A model generated the notes under the pieces. It did no database searches, had not been told where the DNA came from, and saw nothing but the letters and a program-made list of their open reading frames with translations. Shown one piece after another: positions 9,388 through 17,627 of a stretch of 38,580 nt of DNA. Numbering within the stretch: position 1 is the first letter of the stretch; every line of letters starts with the position of its first letter. Source of the stretch: Candidatus Binatia bacterium (lineage in GTDB: Bacteria > Desulfobacterota > Binatia > UBA9968); contig JAICEJ010000003.1 of assembly GCA_025924215.1 (NCBI GenBank), forward strand, positions 1 through 38,580, written 5' to 3'. A program made the position numbers and the translations under genes.

Positions 9388-9832
9388 TTATAATTCGTAC
9401 GGGGACCTAACCTTCGCTCTATCTTCGTTCGGAGCCGAGCGTGAAGGCAGACTGCGTCCAGAAACTATCTTATTTGCGTAGTCCCGCGCCAGGGCAACTC
9501 CGGCTGCTGTGGCTATGCTCCGAAGGATTCCGCCGCCGGCGGCTTTCTGTTTGCCTTCCAGGTAGGCGCGCCGTTCGGGATCGATTGAAAACTTGCGCCC
9601 TCGCCCTCGGGGTGGAGCTTTTCCGAAAATGATGCCTTCAAACAAGTAGCCCGTTGCCACTGCCAGGCCGACCATCAGCCATGGTCGCTTTTGCGTCTGG
9701 TACTTGGGGTCAACCGTACGTTTAGCTTCCTGTATGGCATCACCGACACGTGCTTCAAGCGTCTCGATTTTTTCTGCCATAGCGGCGCGGGTAGCTTCAA
9801 TTTCTCGTCTAATCTCATTCTTCGATGGTTCC
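9388..9832 (-). CDS. DUF3618-like membrane-associated protein
   Basis: MEPSKNEIRREIEATRAAMAEKIETLEARV...RPWLMVGLAVATGYLFEGIIF; likely start at 9832 within ORF 9388..9888. Confidence 0.75.
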
Positions 9833-9888
9833 ATCTGACATCCTTTGCGTTTTGCCCTCGTTGCTGTTCGTACTACCGACCGTAGCAA

Positions 9889-10257
9889 CTATCGTCGTAC
9901 TTTGCGGGCGAGCAATAAACCACTGACGACGCCGACGATCAGCGATGTTACCGGATTTTGACGTATATACCTTGTCGCCTTATCGATAAGTTGTTCGTAC
10001 TGCCTCTCCCTAAAATAAGCTCCACCCCGATCCAGCCTATCGGCGATAGTCTCTGCCGTGCTGTGCACGACAGCCTCCACCCGAGGCCCTGTTTGCCTTA
10101 CTCGTTCCGCGGCGGTCTTCATTTGATCACCGACCTTGGCCGCAGTACGACGAGCAGCCTCGGAGGCCTGCTCCCTTGCAGACCCAGCACGCTCACCGAC
10201 CTGAGATGCAAGATCTCGTACTTTATCCGATACTCTGTCTGAGCCGTTGTGTTCCAT
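9889..10257 (-). CDS. YqjD/ElaB (DUF883)-like protein
   Basis: Long amphipathic Ala/Arg-rich helix then ...YIRQNPVTSLIVGVVSGLLLARKVRR, a typical C-terminal membrane anchor. Confidence 0.75.
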   Translation of the reverse strand: MEHNGSDRVSDKVRDLASQVGERAGSAREQASEAARRTAAKVGDQMKTAAERVRQTGPRVEAVVHSTAETIADRLDRGGAYFRERQYEQLIDKATRYIRQNPVTSLIVGVVSGLLLARKVRR

Positions 10258-10459
10258 GTTAGCCTCCGCCTTTCACTTCAAACATTTAAATGTCTTCTAT
10301 CAAACTCGCGACTTGAATTACCAGCGTATACCATTACATGCTTCTAGCAATTTTCATAGGCGTGCCGTCCGGGAGCAACCGCCGGCGTTGTATAGAGCGA
10401 CCTACGAAGCGCAAAAGCCATTCCAATGCGAGCACCAACTCAGTACCAGTCCCCGACCG

Positions 10460-10475
10460 TGGCATAGCGGTTGCA
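10460..10475 (+). promoter_or_regulatory. candidate sigma-54 promoter TGGCATAGCGGTTGCA
   Basis: Exact TGGCA-N6-TTGCA, 27 nt upstream of ATG 10502. Confidence 0.75.
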
Positions 10476-10501
10476 CATCTCTGAGGCCGCGGGGGACCTA
10501 T

Positions 10502-10666
10502 ATGAAAAATGATACACGTGTACCTGAACGCAAAGACATCGACAATACAGAGTTCCCATGTCGTTCGTGCGGTGAAAAATTTAATTCGTTGGTGGAAGCA
10601 GAACAGCATGAAAAGGATTGTCGCAACCGAGAAACTTCAGGAGCTAAACCTGCCGAGCGAGAGTGA
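10502..10666 (+). CDS. small zinc-finger-like protein (CxxC...HxxxC)
   Basis: MKNDTRVPERKDIDNTEFPCRSCGEKFNSLVEAEQHEKDCRNRETSGAKPAERE; purine-rich RBS-like GGGGGA upstream; the ORF track start at 10247 is probably too long. Confidence 0.65.
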   Translation: MKNDTRVPERKDIDNTEFPCRSCGEKFNSLVEAEQHEKDCRNRETSGAKPAERE

Positions 10667-10885
10667 GTTTTTCGCGCCGCTGAGATCTCGAAACGAACTG
10701 GTACCCCTGACCTTTGATCTATTGGATCGGAGACACTTGTGTGCCGATTTCAAGACATGGCACTATATTTTGCGGCACTTCCGGGACGGTGAAATTTGTG
10801 TCAGCCGATACTAATCGCCTTAAATACCTCCGGTATGTCGATTGCTCCTATCGGACAACGAATAAAGCTATAAAGGAGGCCTGTC

Positions 10886-11083
10886 ATGAACTGGGATCAA
10901 ATGAAGGGCAACTGGAAGCAATTCAAAGGAAAGGCTAAAGAACAGTGGGGAAAACTTACCGATGATGAATTAGATCAGGTCGAGGGCAAGCGCGACCAGC
11001 TGGTCGGTAAGATTCAGAAGCAATACGGTTTGAGCAAGGAAGAAGCCGAGCGCCAAGTCGGTGATTGGGAACGCAGGCTATAA
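10886..11083 (+). CDS. CsbD family stress protein
   Basis: MNWDQMKGNWKQFKGKAKEQWGKLTDDELDQVEGKRDQLVGKIQKQYG; RBS AAAGGAGG. Confidence 0.95.
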   Translation: MNWDQMKGNWKQFKGKAKEQWGKLTDDELDQVEGKRDQLVGKIQKQYGLSKEEAERQVGDWERRL

Positions 11084-11122
11084 GCAAGTAGCGCAGAGTG
11101 GCGTACTTGTGTATTCCTAACC

Positions 11123-11165
11123 ACGGCGGTCATCGGCTGTGTAGCTCGATGGCCGCCGTTTTATT
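11123..11165 (+). terminator. Rho-independent terminator after csbD-like gene
   Basis: ACGGCGGTCATCG / CGATGGCCGCCGT 13-bp stem (one G-U pair) followed by TTTTATT. Confidence 0.8.
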
Positions 11166-11214
11166 GCGATCAGATTCAAAGACAACTGCAATCCTGTAAA
11201 CGAAGGGCGCATGC

Positions 11215-11970
11215 ATGGCCGACAACTTGATTCACATCGCCGCTATCGCCGACCTCCATTGTAAAAGTAATTTCGCCGGCAAATTCAGAGCGCTCTTTTC
11301 CCAAATCAGCGAAACCGCCAATATACTGTTGCTGTGCGGTGATTTGGTGGATTACGGCTTGCCTGAAGAAGCTCACGTGCTGGTAAAAGAATTAAGCGAC
11401 CTCACTAAACGGATCCCCGTCATCGCTGTGATGGGCAATCACGAGTTCGAGTCCGGCAAGATCGACGAGGTGCAAAAGATACTGACCGATGGCGGCGTTC
11501 TCCTGCTTGATGGCGAGGCATGCGAGATAGAGGGGATCGGCTTTGCTGGGGTCAAGGGTTTCGCCGGCGGCTTTGGCGAACGGCTGCTTGCGCCTTGGGG
11601 CGAGGCCATAATGAAGAGATTTGTGCACGAGGCTGTGGACGAAGCCCTAAAACTCGAATCGGCCTTGGCCAAGCTGCGCACGACGCATCGCATCGCTTTG
11701 CTGCACTACTCGCCGATCGCGGCGACAGTTATGGGAGAACCGCTGGAGATTTATCCCTTTTTAGGGTCGAGCCGGCTGGAGGAGCCGTTAAATCGATTTT
11801 CCGTAACCGCTGCCTTTCACGGTCATGCGCATCATGGCGTCCCTGAAGGAAAAACCAAAACCGGTGTGCCGGTTTATAACGTCGCCATGAAACTTCTCGA
11901 GTACAGTTTTCCCGGACAACTCCCCTACCGCATTTTGAATCTACCCCGGGGCAACGGATCCCCCAAATGA
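11215..11970 (+). CDS. metallophosphoesterase
   Basis: IAAIADLHCKSNF, LCGDLVDYG, VMGNHEFESG, LLHYSPI, FHGHAHHG: calcineurin-like phosphoesterase motifs. Confidence 0.93.
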   Translation: MADNLIHIAAIADLHCKSNFAGKFRALFSQISETANILLLCGDLVDYGLPEEAHVLVKELSDLTKRIPVIAVMGNHEFESGKIDEVQKILTDGGVLLLDGEACEIEGIGFAGVKGFAGGFGERLLAPWGEAIMKRFVHEAVDEALKLESALAKLRTTHRIALLHYSPIAATVMGEPLEIYPFLGSSRLEEPLNRFSVTAAFHGHAHHGVPEGKTKTGVPVYNVAMKLLEYSFPGQLPYRILNLPRGNGSPK

Positions 11971-11983
11971 AAGGCTGATCACC

Positions 11984-12781
11984 GTGCAAACCCCGCCTGA
12001 ACAGAAACTGAACCACGTCTTTTATCGAGACGTTTTAAATATTGTGCGACACGCGGAAATACCGTTTCTAATCAGCGGCGGGTTTGCGCTGCAACATTTC
12101 ACCGGCATTCAAAGAGAGGTGAGAGATCTGGATATCTTCGTACTCGAAAAGCACGTTCATGCGGCGCTCGAGGCGCTTGCCGAAGCTGGCTATCCGACCG
12201 AGCTGACATTCTCGCATTGGCTCGGCAAAGTTTATAACGACGGTCGGACCGAGTACGTCGATCTGATTTTTAGCTCGGGCAACGGACTATGCAAAGTCAC
12301 CGAGAGCTGGTTCGAGCGCGCCGTCCCCAGTGAAGTGTTCGAGATGCCGGTTTTTCTCTGCGCTCCCGAAGAAATGATCTGGCAGAAAGCGTTCATCATG
12401 GAGCGGGAACGCTATGACGGCGCCGATGTCGCCCATCTGATCCGTACGCAAAGCGATGCGATAGATTGGAAACGGTTAATCGGCTTGTTTGGCGATCATT
12501 GGCGAGTGCTTCTGAGTCATGTGATCTTGTTTGAGTTCATCTATCCGACCGAGCGGGCGAAAATTCCTCGCTGGGTGAAGCATAGGCTTATCGTTTTGCT
12601 CCAAAGGGAGTTCGGCGAATCGTTTACCGACGAACAGGTATGCCAGGGACCGCTTCTTTCCCGTTCACAATTTCGCGTTGACACGGAACATTGGGGCTAT
12701 AAAGACGCCCGTTTGAACATCATGTCAGCGGACGAGGTAGCGCATTGGACGAAAGCCGCGGAGGAAAAAGAAAAGCCTTAA
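11984..12781 (+). CDS. nucleotidyltransferase-fold protein
   Basis: FLISGGFALQHFTGIQREVRDLDIFV (GG..AL...R.T.DLD pattern) and downstream aspartate YVDLIF; GTG start 13 nt after the phosphoesterase stop. Confidence 0.75.
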   Translation: MQTPPEQKLNHVFYRDVLNIVRHAEIPFLISGGFALQHFTGIQREVRDLDIFVLEKHVHAALEALAEAGYPTELTFSHWLGKVYNDGRTEYVDLIFSSGNGLCKVTESWFERAVPSEVFEMPVFLCAPEEMIWQKAFIMERERYDGADVAHLIRTQSDAIDWKRLIGLFGDHWRVLLSHVILFEFIYPTERAKIPRWVKHRLIVLLQREFGESFTDEQVCQGPLLSRSQFRVDTEHWGYKDARLNIMSADEVAHWTKAAEEKEKP

Positions 12782-12813
12782 TCACCAGTGTTCATTCAGT
12801 CGCTAAGCTGTTT

Positions 12814-14391
12814 TTAGCGCCCTTTCCTGCCGCCGACTTCGATCTCCCGTTCCAACCCGGGAAGAATCGCTCTGAAGAAAGCGTTTTGCACAAGGCCCAG
12901 GATTATGTCGGTCACGCTGGTTTGCGGATCTGAAAGGTTGCCGGAAATTTTGGTCGTGGTAGCGATCTCCTCGCGCGGACGATTCTCCAGAATCCAGGAG
13001 AGCCCCCCTAAAATGCCTTCGTAGAGTTTAGTGAAGATCCCTTTCTTACGATCTTGTTTCGGATCGTAAACGTCGACGTCCTTGAACAATGGTTTGACGT
13101 AGCCGTTGATCGATCCATCACGCACCGCGATCTCTGAGTAGAAGGAGAACTGGCCGGCGACAACGTCGGCGCCAACATAGGCTCTGAGCAAAGGATTGAG
13201 GGCTTTGAGCTCCGACTGATCGATGGCTAATTGCAGGTCGAAGTTGGGGCTCTTCCCTTTGGGTCTCAAGCGCGCCACCAGACGAGTTTTTCCCGAATTC
13301 ATAAATCTGCCGCTTGCTGTGATCGTCGCGGTGCCCTCTTCGCCTTGATTACTGAGGTTTTGAATTTTGACTTGGGCGCCAGTGACAAACAACCGGTACT
13401 GGGGCTCGCTTGCCTTATTGACAATTCCCAACTCGCTGTCGCTGATATTGACGTCGTTGACGTCCAATTCAAGGGTAGGCTCGTTGCTGTGCTCTCGAAT
13501 GACCTTATCTGCCTTTTTCGACAGTTCCTTGGTGGGAGAAGTCGCGGGCTTGGTATGCACGTAATCCGCCAGCAGATTTTGGACGTTGAGCGTTGGCACG
13601 CTGAGAATTTTTTTGTTCTTCGCGTATTCGATAGTACCGGTGGTGCTAAGTACACCGCGACGGACTGAGAAATTGTAACGTTCCGTTATAGGCCTGAAAT
13701 AATCCAGCTCGATTTGATTTGCCTGAATTTCTGCCTTGATGGCAATATGCGGTTCCGCAAGAAAGTCCGCGTTTCCCTGAAGGACAATTTTGCCATTCTT
13801 AAATACAGTTCCGTCAATATAAACCTCCGACGGATATTCGCCTTCTTGAGAAATGACGTTACGAATATTATAAGCCGTGACGTTAACATTGGTGAGTTCG
13901 AGCGGACGGTACTGGCCTTGATCTACATAGGTAAGCTCGCCACCAGTAATGACCAACTCGTTGATCTTGAGCGGGTAGATAGCCTGCACCGCATCCTGCC
14001 AGCCTCGCTCTTTTATCGGAGTTTTATCTTTTATTTCGTTCTGGGATTGCTTGAAGTTGAGAAACAGCTTCGGGTTGTTTATTTCGAAATCCGCTACCAC
14101 GTGGCCGGAGAGCAAAGCTCTCCAGTTAACGCTGGCGGTCAAATTCGGTATTTCCGCAACGGCGGGTTCGGGGTTGGCGTCCTGTGTGATAACTGAATTT
14201 TCGAGATCCAGACTAAATCCGATCGGGTGAAAATCCAGCTTTTCGATTCGGACGGTATAGCCTTTTAATGCCGCGTTGATCTTGGCTTCCGTCCGGCGGC
14301 GTAACGGTTCATCAAGGAAAAAGGCGGCGATAAATACTAATACGACAAGCGAACCGAGAATGGCTGCGAGCCAAACTAGACCCCTTTTCAT
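12814..14391 (-). CDS. DUF748 / AsmA-like envelope protein
   Basis: N-terminal TM, KINAALKGYTVRIEKLDFHPIGFSLDLENSVI, NPKLFLNF, typical DUF748 layout. Confidence 0.85.
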   Translation of the reverse strand: MKRGLVWLAAILGSLVVLVFIAAFFLDEPLRRRTEAKINAALKGYTVRIEKLDFHPIGFSLDLENSVITQDANPEPAVAEIPNLTASVNWRALLSGHVVADFEINNPKLFLNFKQSQNEIKDKTPIKERGWQDAVQAIYPLKINELVITGGELTYVDQGQYRPLELTNVNVTAYNIRNVISQEGEYPSEVYIDGTVFKNGKIVLQGNADFLAEPHIAIKAEIQANQIELDYFRPITERYNFSVRRGVLSTTGTIEYAKNKKILSVPTLNVQNLLADYVHTKPATSPTKELSKKADKVIREHSNEPTLELDVNDVNISDSELGIVNKASEPQYRLFVTGAQVKIQNLSNQGEEGTATITASGRFMNSGKTRLVARLRPKGKSPNFDLQLAIDQSELKALNPLLRAYVGADVVAGQFSFYSEIAVRDGSINGYVKPLFKDVDVYDPKQDRKKGIFTKLYEGILGGLSWILENRPREEIATTTKISGNLSDPQTSVTDIILGLVQNAFFRAILPGLEREIEVGGRKGR

Positions 14392-14435
14392 AAACAGAAA
14401 ATGGCGTCACATCGCCAGTGGCATTCAGTTAGCGA

Positions 14436-14588
14436 TCATAGACGGCCCATCAACACGAGGATGATGATAATTAATAAAATTAGCCCAAGACCGCCGCTAG
14501 GATAATATCCCCAACCGCCACTGTAGGGCCATGTGGGAAGAGCTCCGATAAGCAAGAGTATTAGAATGATGATAAGAATAGTGCTCAT
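14436..14588 (-). CDS. DUF3309-family 50-aa membrane protein
   Basis: My translation: MSTILIIILILLLIGALPTWPYSGGWGYYPSGGLGLILLIIIILVLMGRL*; RBS GTGGAGGACAACAC. Not in ORF track (under 60 aa). Confidence 0.9.
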   Translation of the reverse strand: MSTILIIILILLLIGALPTWPYSGGWGYYPSGGLGLILLIIIILVLMGRL

Positions 14589-14659
14589 GTGTTGTCCTCC
14601 ACGGGTGCTATACAGACTCGATCATCCCTCTCGTACTTGACTGATACTACTCCGGTTGG

Positions 14660-14687
14660 CCGTGGCGCGCTTATCGACGCGCCACGG
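14660..14687. terminator. GC-rich hairpin between the PepSY-like gene and DUF3309 gene
   Basis: CCGTGGCGCG-cttatcga-CGCGCCACGG perfect 10-bp stem; the T-run GGTTTT lies on the + strand side only. Confidence 0.55.
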
Positions 14688-14758
14688 GTTTTCAGAACCA
14701 ATCGTTTATCAAGCTGCCTAGCGGGATCACGCCTTGTCGGCCGTTTCTCCGTTGCATC

Positions 14759-15511
14759 TTAGCGTTTCGCAGCTTTTTCCTGTCTTTGGCTGAGCGCCTT
14801 ATCCGTTGCGTCCGCTTGCCACAAATTCGAAGTCACGTCGACTTTGGTGGCCTTGCCGCTGTTCTTGTCAAAATCGATCTGCACCTCGTAGGTGTCGTTG
14901 CCTTTGACGATCTCATACTCTACGTAATCGGGCTTATCAGCATTGACGGATGTGATCTTGTAACCCATCTTCTCGAGCTGGCTTCGATAGCTCTGCTTGG
15001 TTTCGCCGGTCTTCAGTGTCTTCTCCAGCTTCTCCTCCTCGCTGTCGTAAGCCTTACGCCGGTCCCGGTCGCTGTAACGTTCAGGGTTAGCTATCGCACC
15101 CTTTGGCGCGGAAACCTTTTTTCCTCGCAAAGCGGCCTTGGTGGAATCTGTTCGCCATAGATTCGGAGCGATGTCTACTTTTGTGGCTTTGCCGTTCTTA
15201 TCAAAATCTATCTGCGCTTCAAACGAATTATTGCCTTTCACAATCTCGTATTCGGCGTAATCAGGTTTGTCATAATTCACTGAGGTAATTTGATAGCCCA
15301 TCTTCTCCAGCTCGCGCCTGTAGAAGTTTTTGTCCTGTCCAGCCTTCAGCGCCTGCTCCAATTTCTCCTCTTCATCATCATAATTTTTTCTCTGATCACG
15401 GTCACTGTAGCGACTTCGATCGGTGTCGCCCTTTTTGGCGGTGCCATCCGCCGCTATCAGAGGGGCAGGAGCGAGCAATACAGCTGTGAATATCAGATAA
15501 TGAACTTTCAT
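14759..15511 (-). CDS. secreted protein with two tandem PepSY-like ~90-aa repeats
   Basis: Signal peptide MKVHYLIFTAVLLAPAPLIAADG; repeats RYSDRDQRKNYDDEEEKLEQALK...YEIVKGNNSFEAQIDFDKNGKATKVD and RYSDRDRRKAYDSEEEKLEKTLK...YEIVKGNDTYEVQIDFDKNSGKATKVD; ATG 15511 with AGAGGAGGAATC RBS. Confidence 0.8.
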   Translation of the reverse strand: MKVHYLIFTAVLLAPAPLIAADGTAKKGDTDRSRYSDRDQRKNYDDEEEKLEQALKAGQDKNFYRRELEKMGYQITSVNYDKPDYAEYEIVKGNNSFEAQIDFDKNGKATKVDIAPNLWRTDSTKAALRGKKVSAPKGAIANPERYSDRDRRKAYDSEEEKLEKTLKTGETKQSYRSQLEKMGYKITSVNADKPDYVEYEIVKGNDTYEVQIDFDKNSGKATKVDVTSNLWQADATDKALSQRQEKAAKR

Positions 15512-15577
15512 GTTGATTCCTCCTCTTTGTTGAACAATCAAGATGGAAACCCGCTTCGATCGCACTAAGGTAAGTAG

Positions 15578-15593
15578 AGCAAGCGATATGCCA
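15578..15593 (-). promoter_or_regulatory. candidate sigma-54 promoter TGGCATATCGCTTGCT
   Basis: Exact TGGCA-N6-TTGCT, about 67 nt upstream of ATG 15511. Confidence 0.75.
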
Positions 15594-15831
15594 GCACCTC
15601 CGAGCAGCCGTATTCCAAAGGCGGCGCACCTAATTGAGCATCTCAACGAGTTGAGTCCGGCTTGACGGAAACCGTAGCCAACGCTTTGTAGCGATTGCGG
15701 CACATGGAACGGGACACTTTCTCAGATCAGCGACATACACGGTGTCACCCGAAAAGACGCGGATTCACCGACGGATGAATGAGAGACCCCCGGCCCGCTT
15801 TTAGTGAACTTCCTGGCTGGTATTCTGGTAT

Positions 15832-16611
15832 TTATGGTGTCTGGGTTTTAGCGAGTGGTCTTTCTCGCTCGGCATAATAGGCGCGACCGCGTTCATAGCC
15901 GCGACGAAAGGTTTCGTCGTCACAAATATCCGGCTGCAACTCGCGCAGCTTCGGTACCGCAGCTTCATAGGCTTTACCGCGGCAATCAGGATGGAGAGCT
16001 GTTTCAAAGCCGGTGCGATAGCGGCTTTCGTTTCTGTGAAAGTCGCCGTCCGGCGCGTCATACTGCGCTTCTTCGGCGTCACGTATTCCGATCCACCACT
16101 TGTCACGGGCAGCATCAACGCTTTCAGCGCCGTTGCGCTCGATCACAGCTCTTCCCTTTTCAATCACATCGTCGTCCTGGGACCTGGCAATCAACACAGT
16201 TCGGCCCTGCCTCAAAGCATCTTCATAAAAGAACAGTTCATCTTTGGGCAATCCCGTTGAAAGCTGATTCTCAAGCGCGCCGCCGGTCACCGCGCCAGCC
16301 ACTGCCCCACCGATTCCAAACGCCCCGGCACCTAAACCAATCGCCAGTATGGTGCCGACACCCGGCAAGACAATGCTTGCGACGACACTTCCGGCGGCTA
16401 GTCCAACCGCGCCGCCAACAACGCCACCGATGGCGCTTCCCATACCGGGCTGCTCACCCTCATCTGTCGGCACCGCATCGAGGTCTTTTGCGGAGCTTCC
16501 CGGCGCCAGCAGTACGATATCTTCATTGCGGAAGCCCGCCTCAGTTTGCAGCTCCGAAAATGCCCGTTCGGCTTCTTTCCTCGAATTGAAAATTCCGGCG
16601 ATCGTTCCCAT
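15832..16611 (-). CDS. general-stress (YflT-like N-terminus) glycine-zipper protein
   Basis: MGTIAGIFNSRKEAERAFSELQTEAGFRNEDIVLL... then Gly-rich GSAIGGVVGGAVGLAAGSVV...AIGLGAGAFGIGGAVAGAVTGG. Confidence 0.75.
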   Translation of the reverse strand: MGTIAGIFNSRKEAERAFSELQTEAGFRNEDIVLLAPGSSAKDLDAVPTDEGEQPGMGSAIGGVVGGAVGLAAGSVVASIVLPGVGTILAIGLGAGAFGIGGAVAGAVTGGALENQLSTGLPKDELFFYEDALRQGRTVLIARSQDDDVIEKGRAVIERNGAESVDAARDKWWIGIRDAEEAQYDAPDGDFHRNESRYRTGFETALHPDCRGKAYEAAVPKLRELQPDICDDETFRRGYERGRAYYAERERPLAKTQTP

Positions 16612-16659
16612 CTATTTGCCCCTTATCTGATTATCGTTGCCGTGTCTTCATTACACAAA

Positions 16660-16675
16660 CGCAATGCAAATGCCA
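16660..16675 (-). promoter_or_regulatory. candidate sigma-54 promoter TGGCATTTGCATTGCG
   Basis: TGGCA-N6-TTGC, about 49 nt upstream of the 16611 start. Confidence 0.7.
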
Positions 16676-16922
16676 CGATGAGTAAAATTGTTTTGACCGT
16701 CTCAGAGACTAGTTCTGTTTCGTGCGCTTCATAAGAACGCAGAAACTTCAACGAAAAACTATTGGGCAGATGTTCTCTTCCCACTCGTGGGACGACGAAA
16801 TCCGAGTAGTATGCCAACTCTAGGACGCTGAAGCACATTTAGCCTGATCGCTAAGTTCTGTATTCTAATGCTTCGCCATAGTCAGTATGACGCACTAGCT
16901 TCATGGCACGCATGCCCATCCT

Positions 16923-16938
16923 TGGCCCTCGCTTTGCA
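16923..16938 (+). promoter_or_regulatory. candidate sigma-54 promoter TGGCCCTCGCTTTGCA
   Basis: GG-N10-GC spacing with TTTGCA -12 box, one mismatch in TGGCA; about 205 nt upstream of the dksA-like ATG. Confidence 0.4.
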
Positions 16939-17066
16939 GACCAAGCTGACGCTTTTAGAGGAAGCTTCACGTTTGAAAACCATTAACGCGCACTCGAAGC
17001 AGGGCCTAACGTGGCGCGAGCAATCCAGGCTTGCGGTGAGAGCGGCGACACGAGGCAAAAAGATAC

Positions 17067-17116
17067 GAAGGATGACTCGTGACCGATGTCGCAGTTATCA
17101 TCTCGCGTCATCCTTC
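17067..17116 (+). promoter_or_regulatory. inverted repeat in the dksA-like leader
   Basis: GAAGGATGAC (17067-17076) and its perfect reverse complement GTCATCCTTC (17107-17116), ending about 28 nt before ATG 17144. Confidence 0.5.
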
Positions 17117-17143
17117 ATTAATGTAAACTAAGGGAGAACTTCC

Positions 17144-17575
17144 ATGAACAACCGATTGGCCAAGGAACTCGGCGCGACTCTGCGGCGCAAGCGATCCTCT
17201 CTGCTGCTGCAAGAAATTGTCGGCAGCCAGAACGAAGTCGGGCCATCGTTAGAAGACCGTGAGAGCGAGCTCGAAGAGAGCGCGCAAAAGGATCGCATGA
17301 CTCGCTTGGAGAGTCGCCTGACCGAGCGCGGCCAGACCCTTCTACGCCAGATCGACGACGCTCTTGAACGAATCGATGTGGGAACTTTCGGCGAGTGTGA
17401 ACGATGCGGCAATGATATCGGTCATGGCCGGCTTAAGGCGATGCCAACAGCGGCGCTCTGTATCGATTGTGCAACCGCCCGGGAAAAGAGACAGCGTATG
17501 CTAGGAGCAAATGGCGACATCGAGCGACTGCCATTCAAGGACGATGAGCTTGAAGGTCGCCTAGGCTCCGAGTAA
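17144..17575 (+). CDS. DksA/TraR-type C4 zinc-finger protein
   Basis: IDDALERIDVGTFGECERCGNDIGHGRLKAMPTAALCIDCATAREK. Confidence 0.93.
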   Translation: MNNRLAKELGATLRRKRSSLLLQEIVGSQNEVGPSLEDRESELEESAQKDRMTRLESRLTERGQTLLRQIDDALERIDVGTFGECERCGNDIGHGRLKAMPTAALCIDCATAREKRQRMLGANGDIERLPFKDDELEGRLGSE

Positions 17576-17627
17576 TCAGAGATTGATGCACACGGGCTTA
17601 GCTTGGCAGCGCGTTGTCGGCGTAACG

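Noticed and set aside
10410-10425. TGGAATGGCTTTTGCG on the minus strand as a sigma-54 site for the YqjD-like gene
   Set aside because: Correct GG-N10-GC spacing but poor -24 box and about 150 nt away; not listed as a feature.
16868-17131. + strand ORF of 87 aa before the dksA-like gene
   Set aside because: No RBS or family resemblance; region better explained as promoter/leader DNA.
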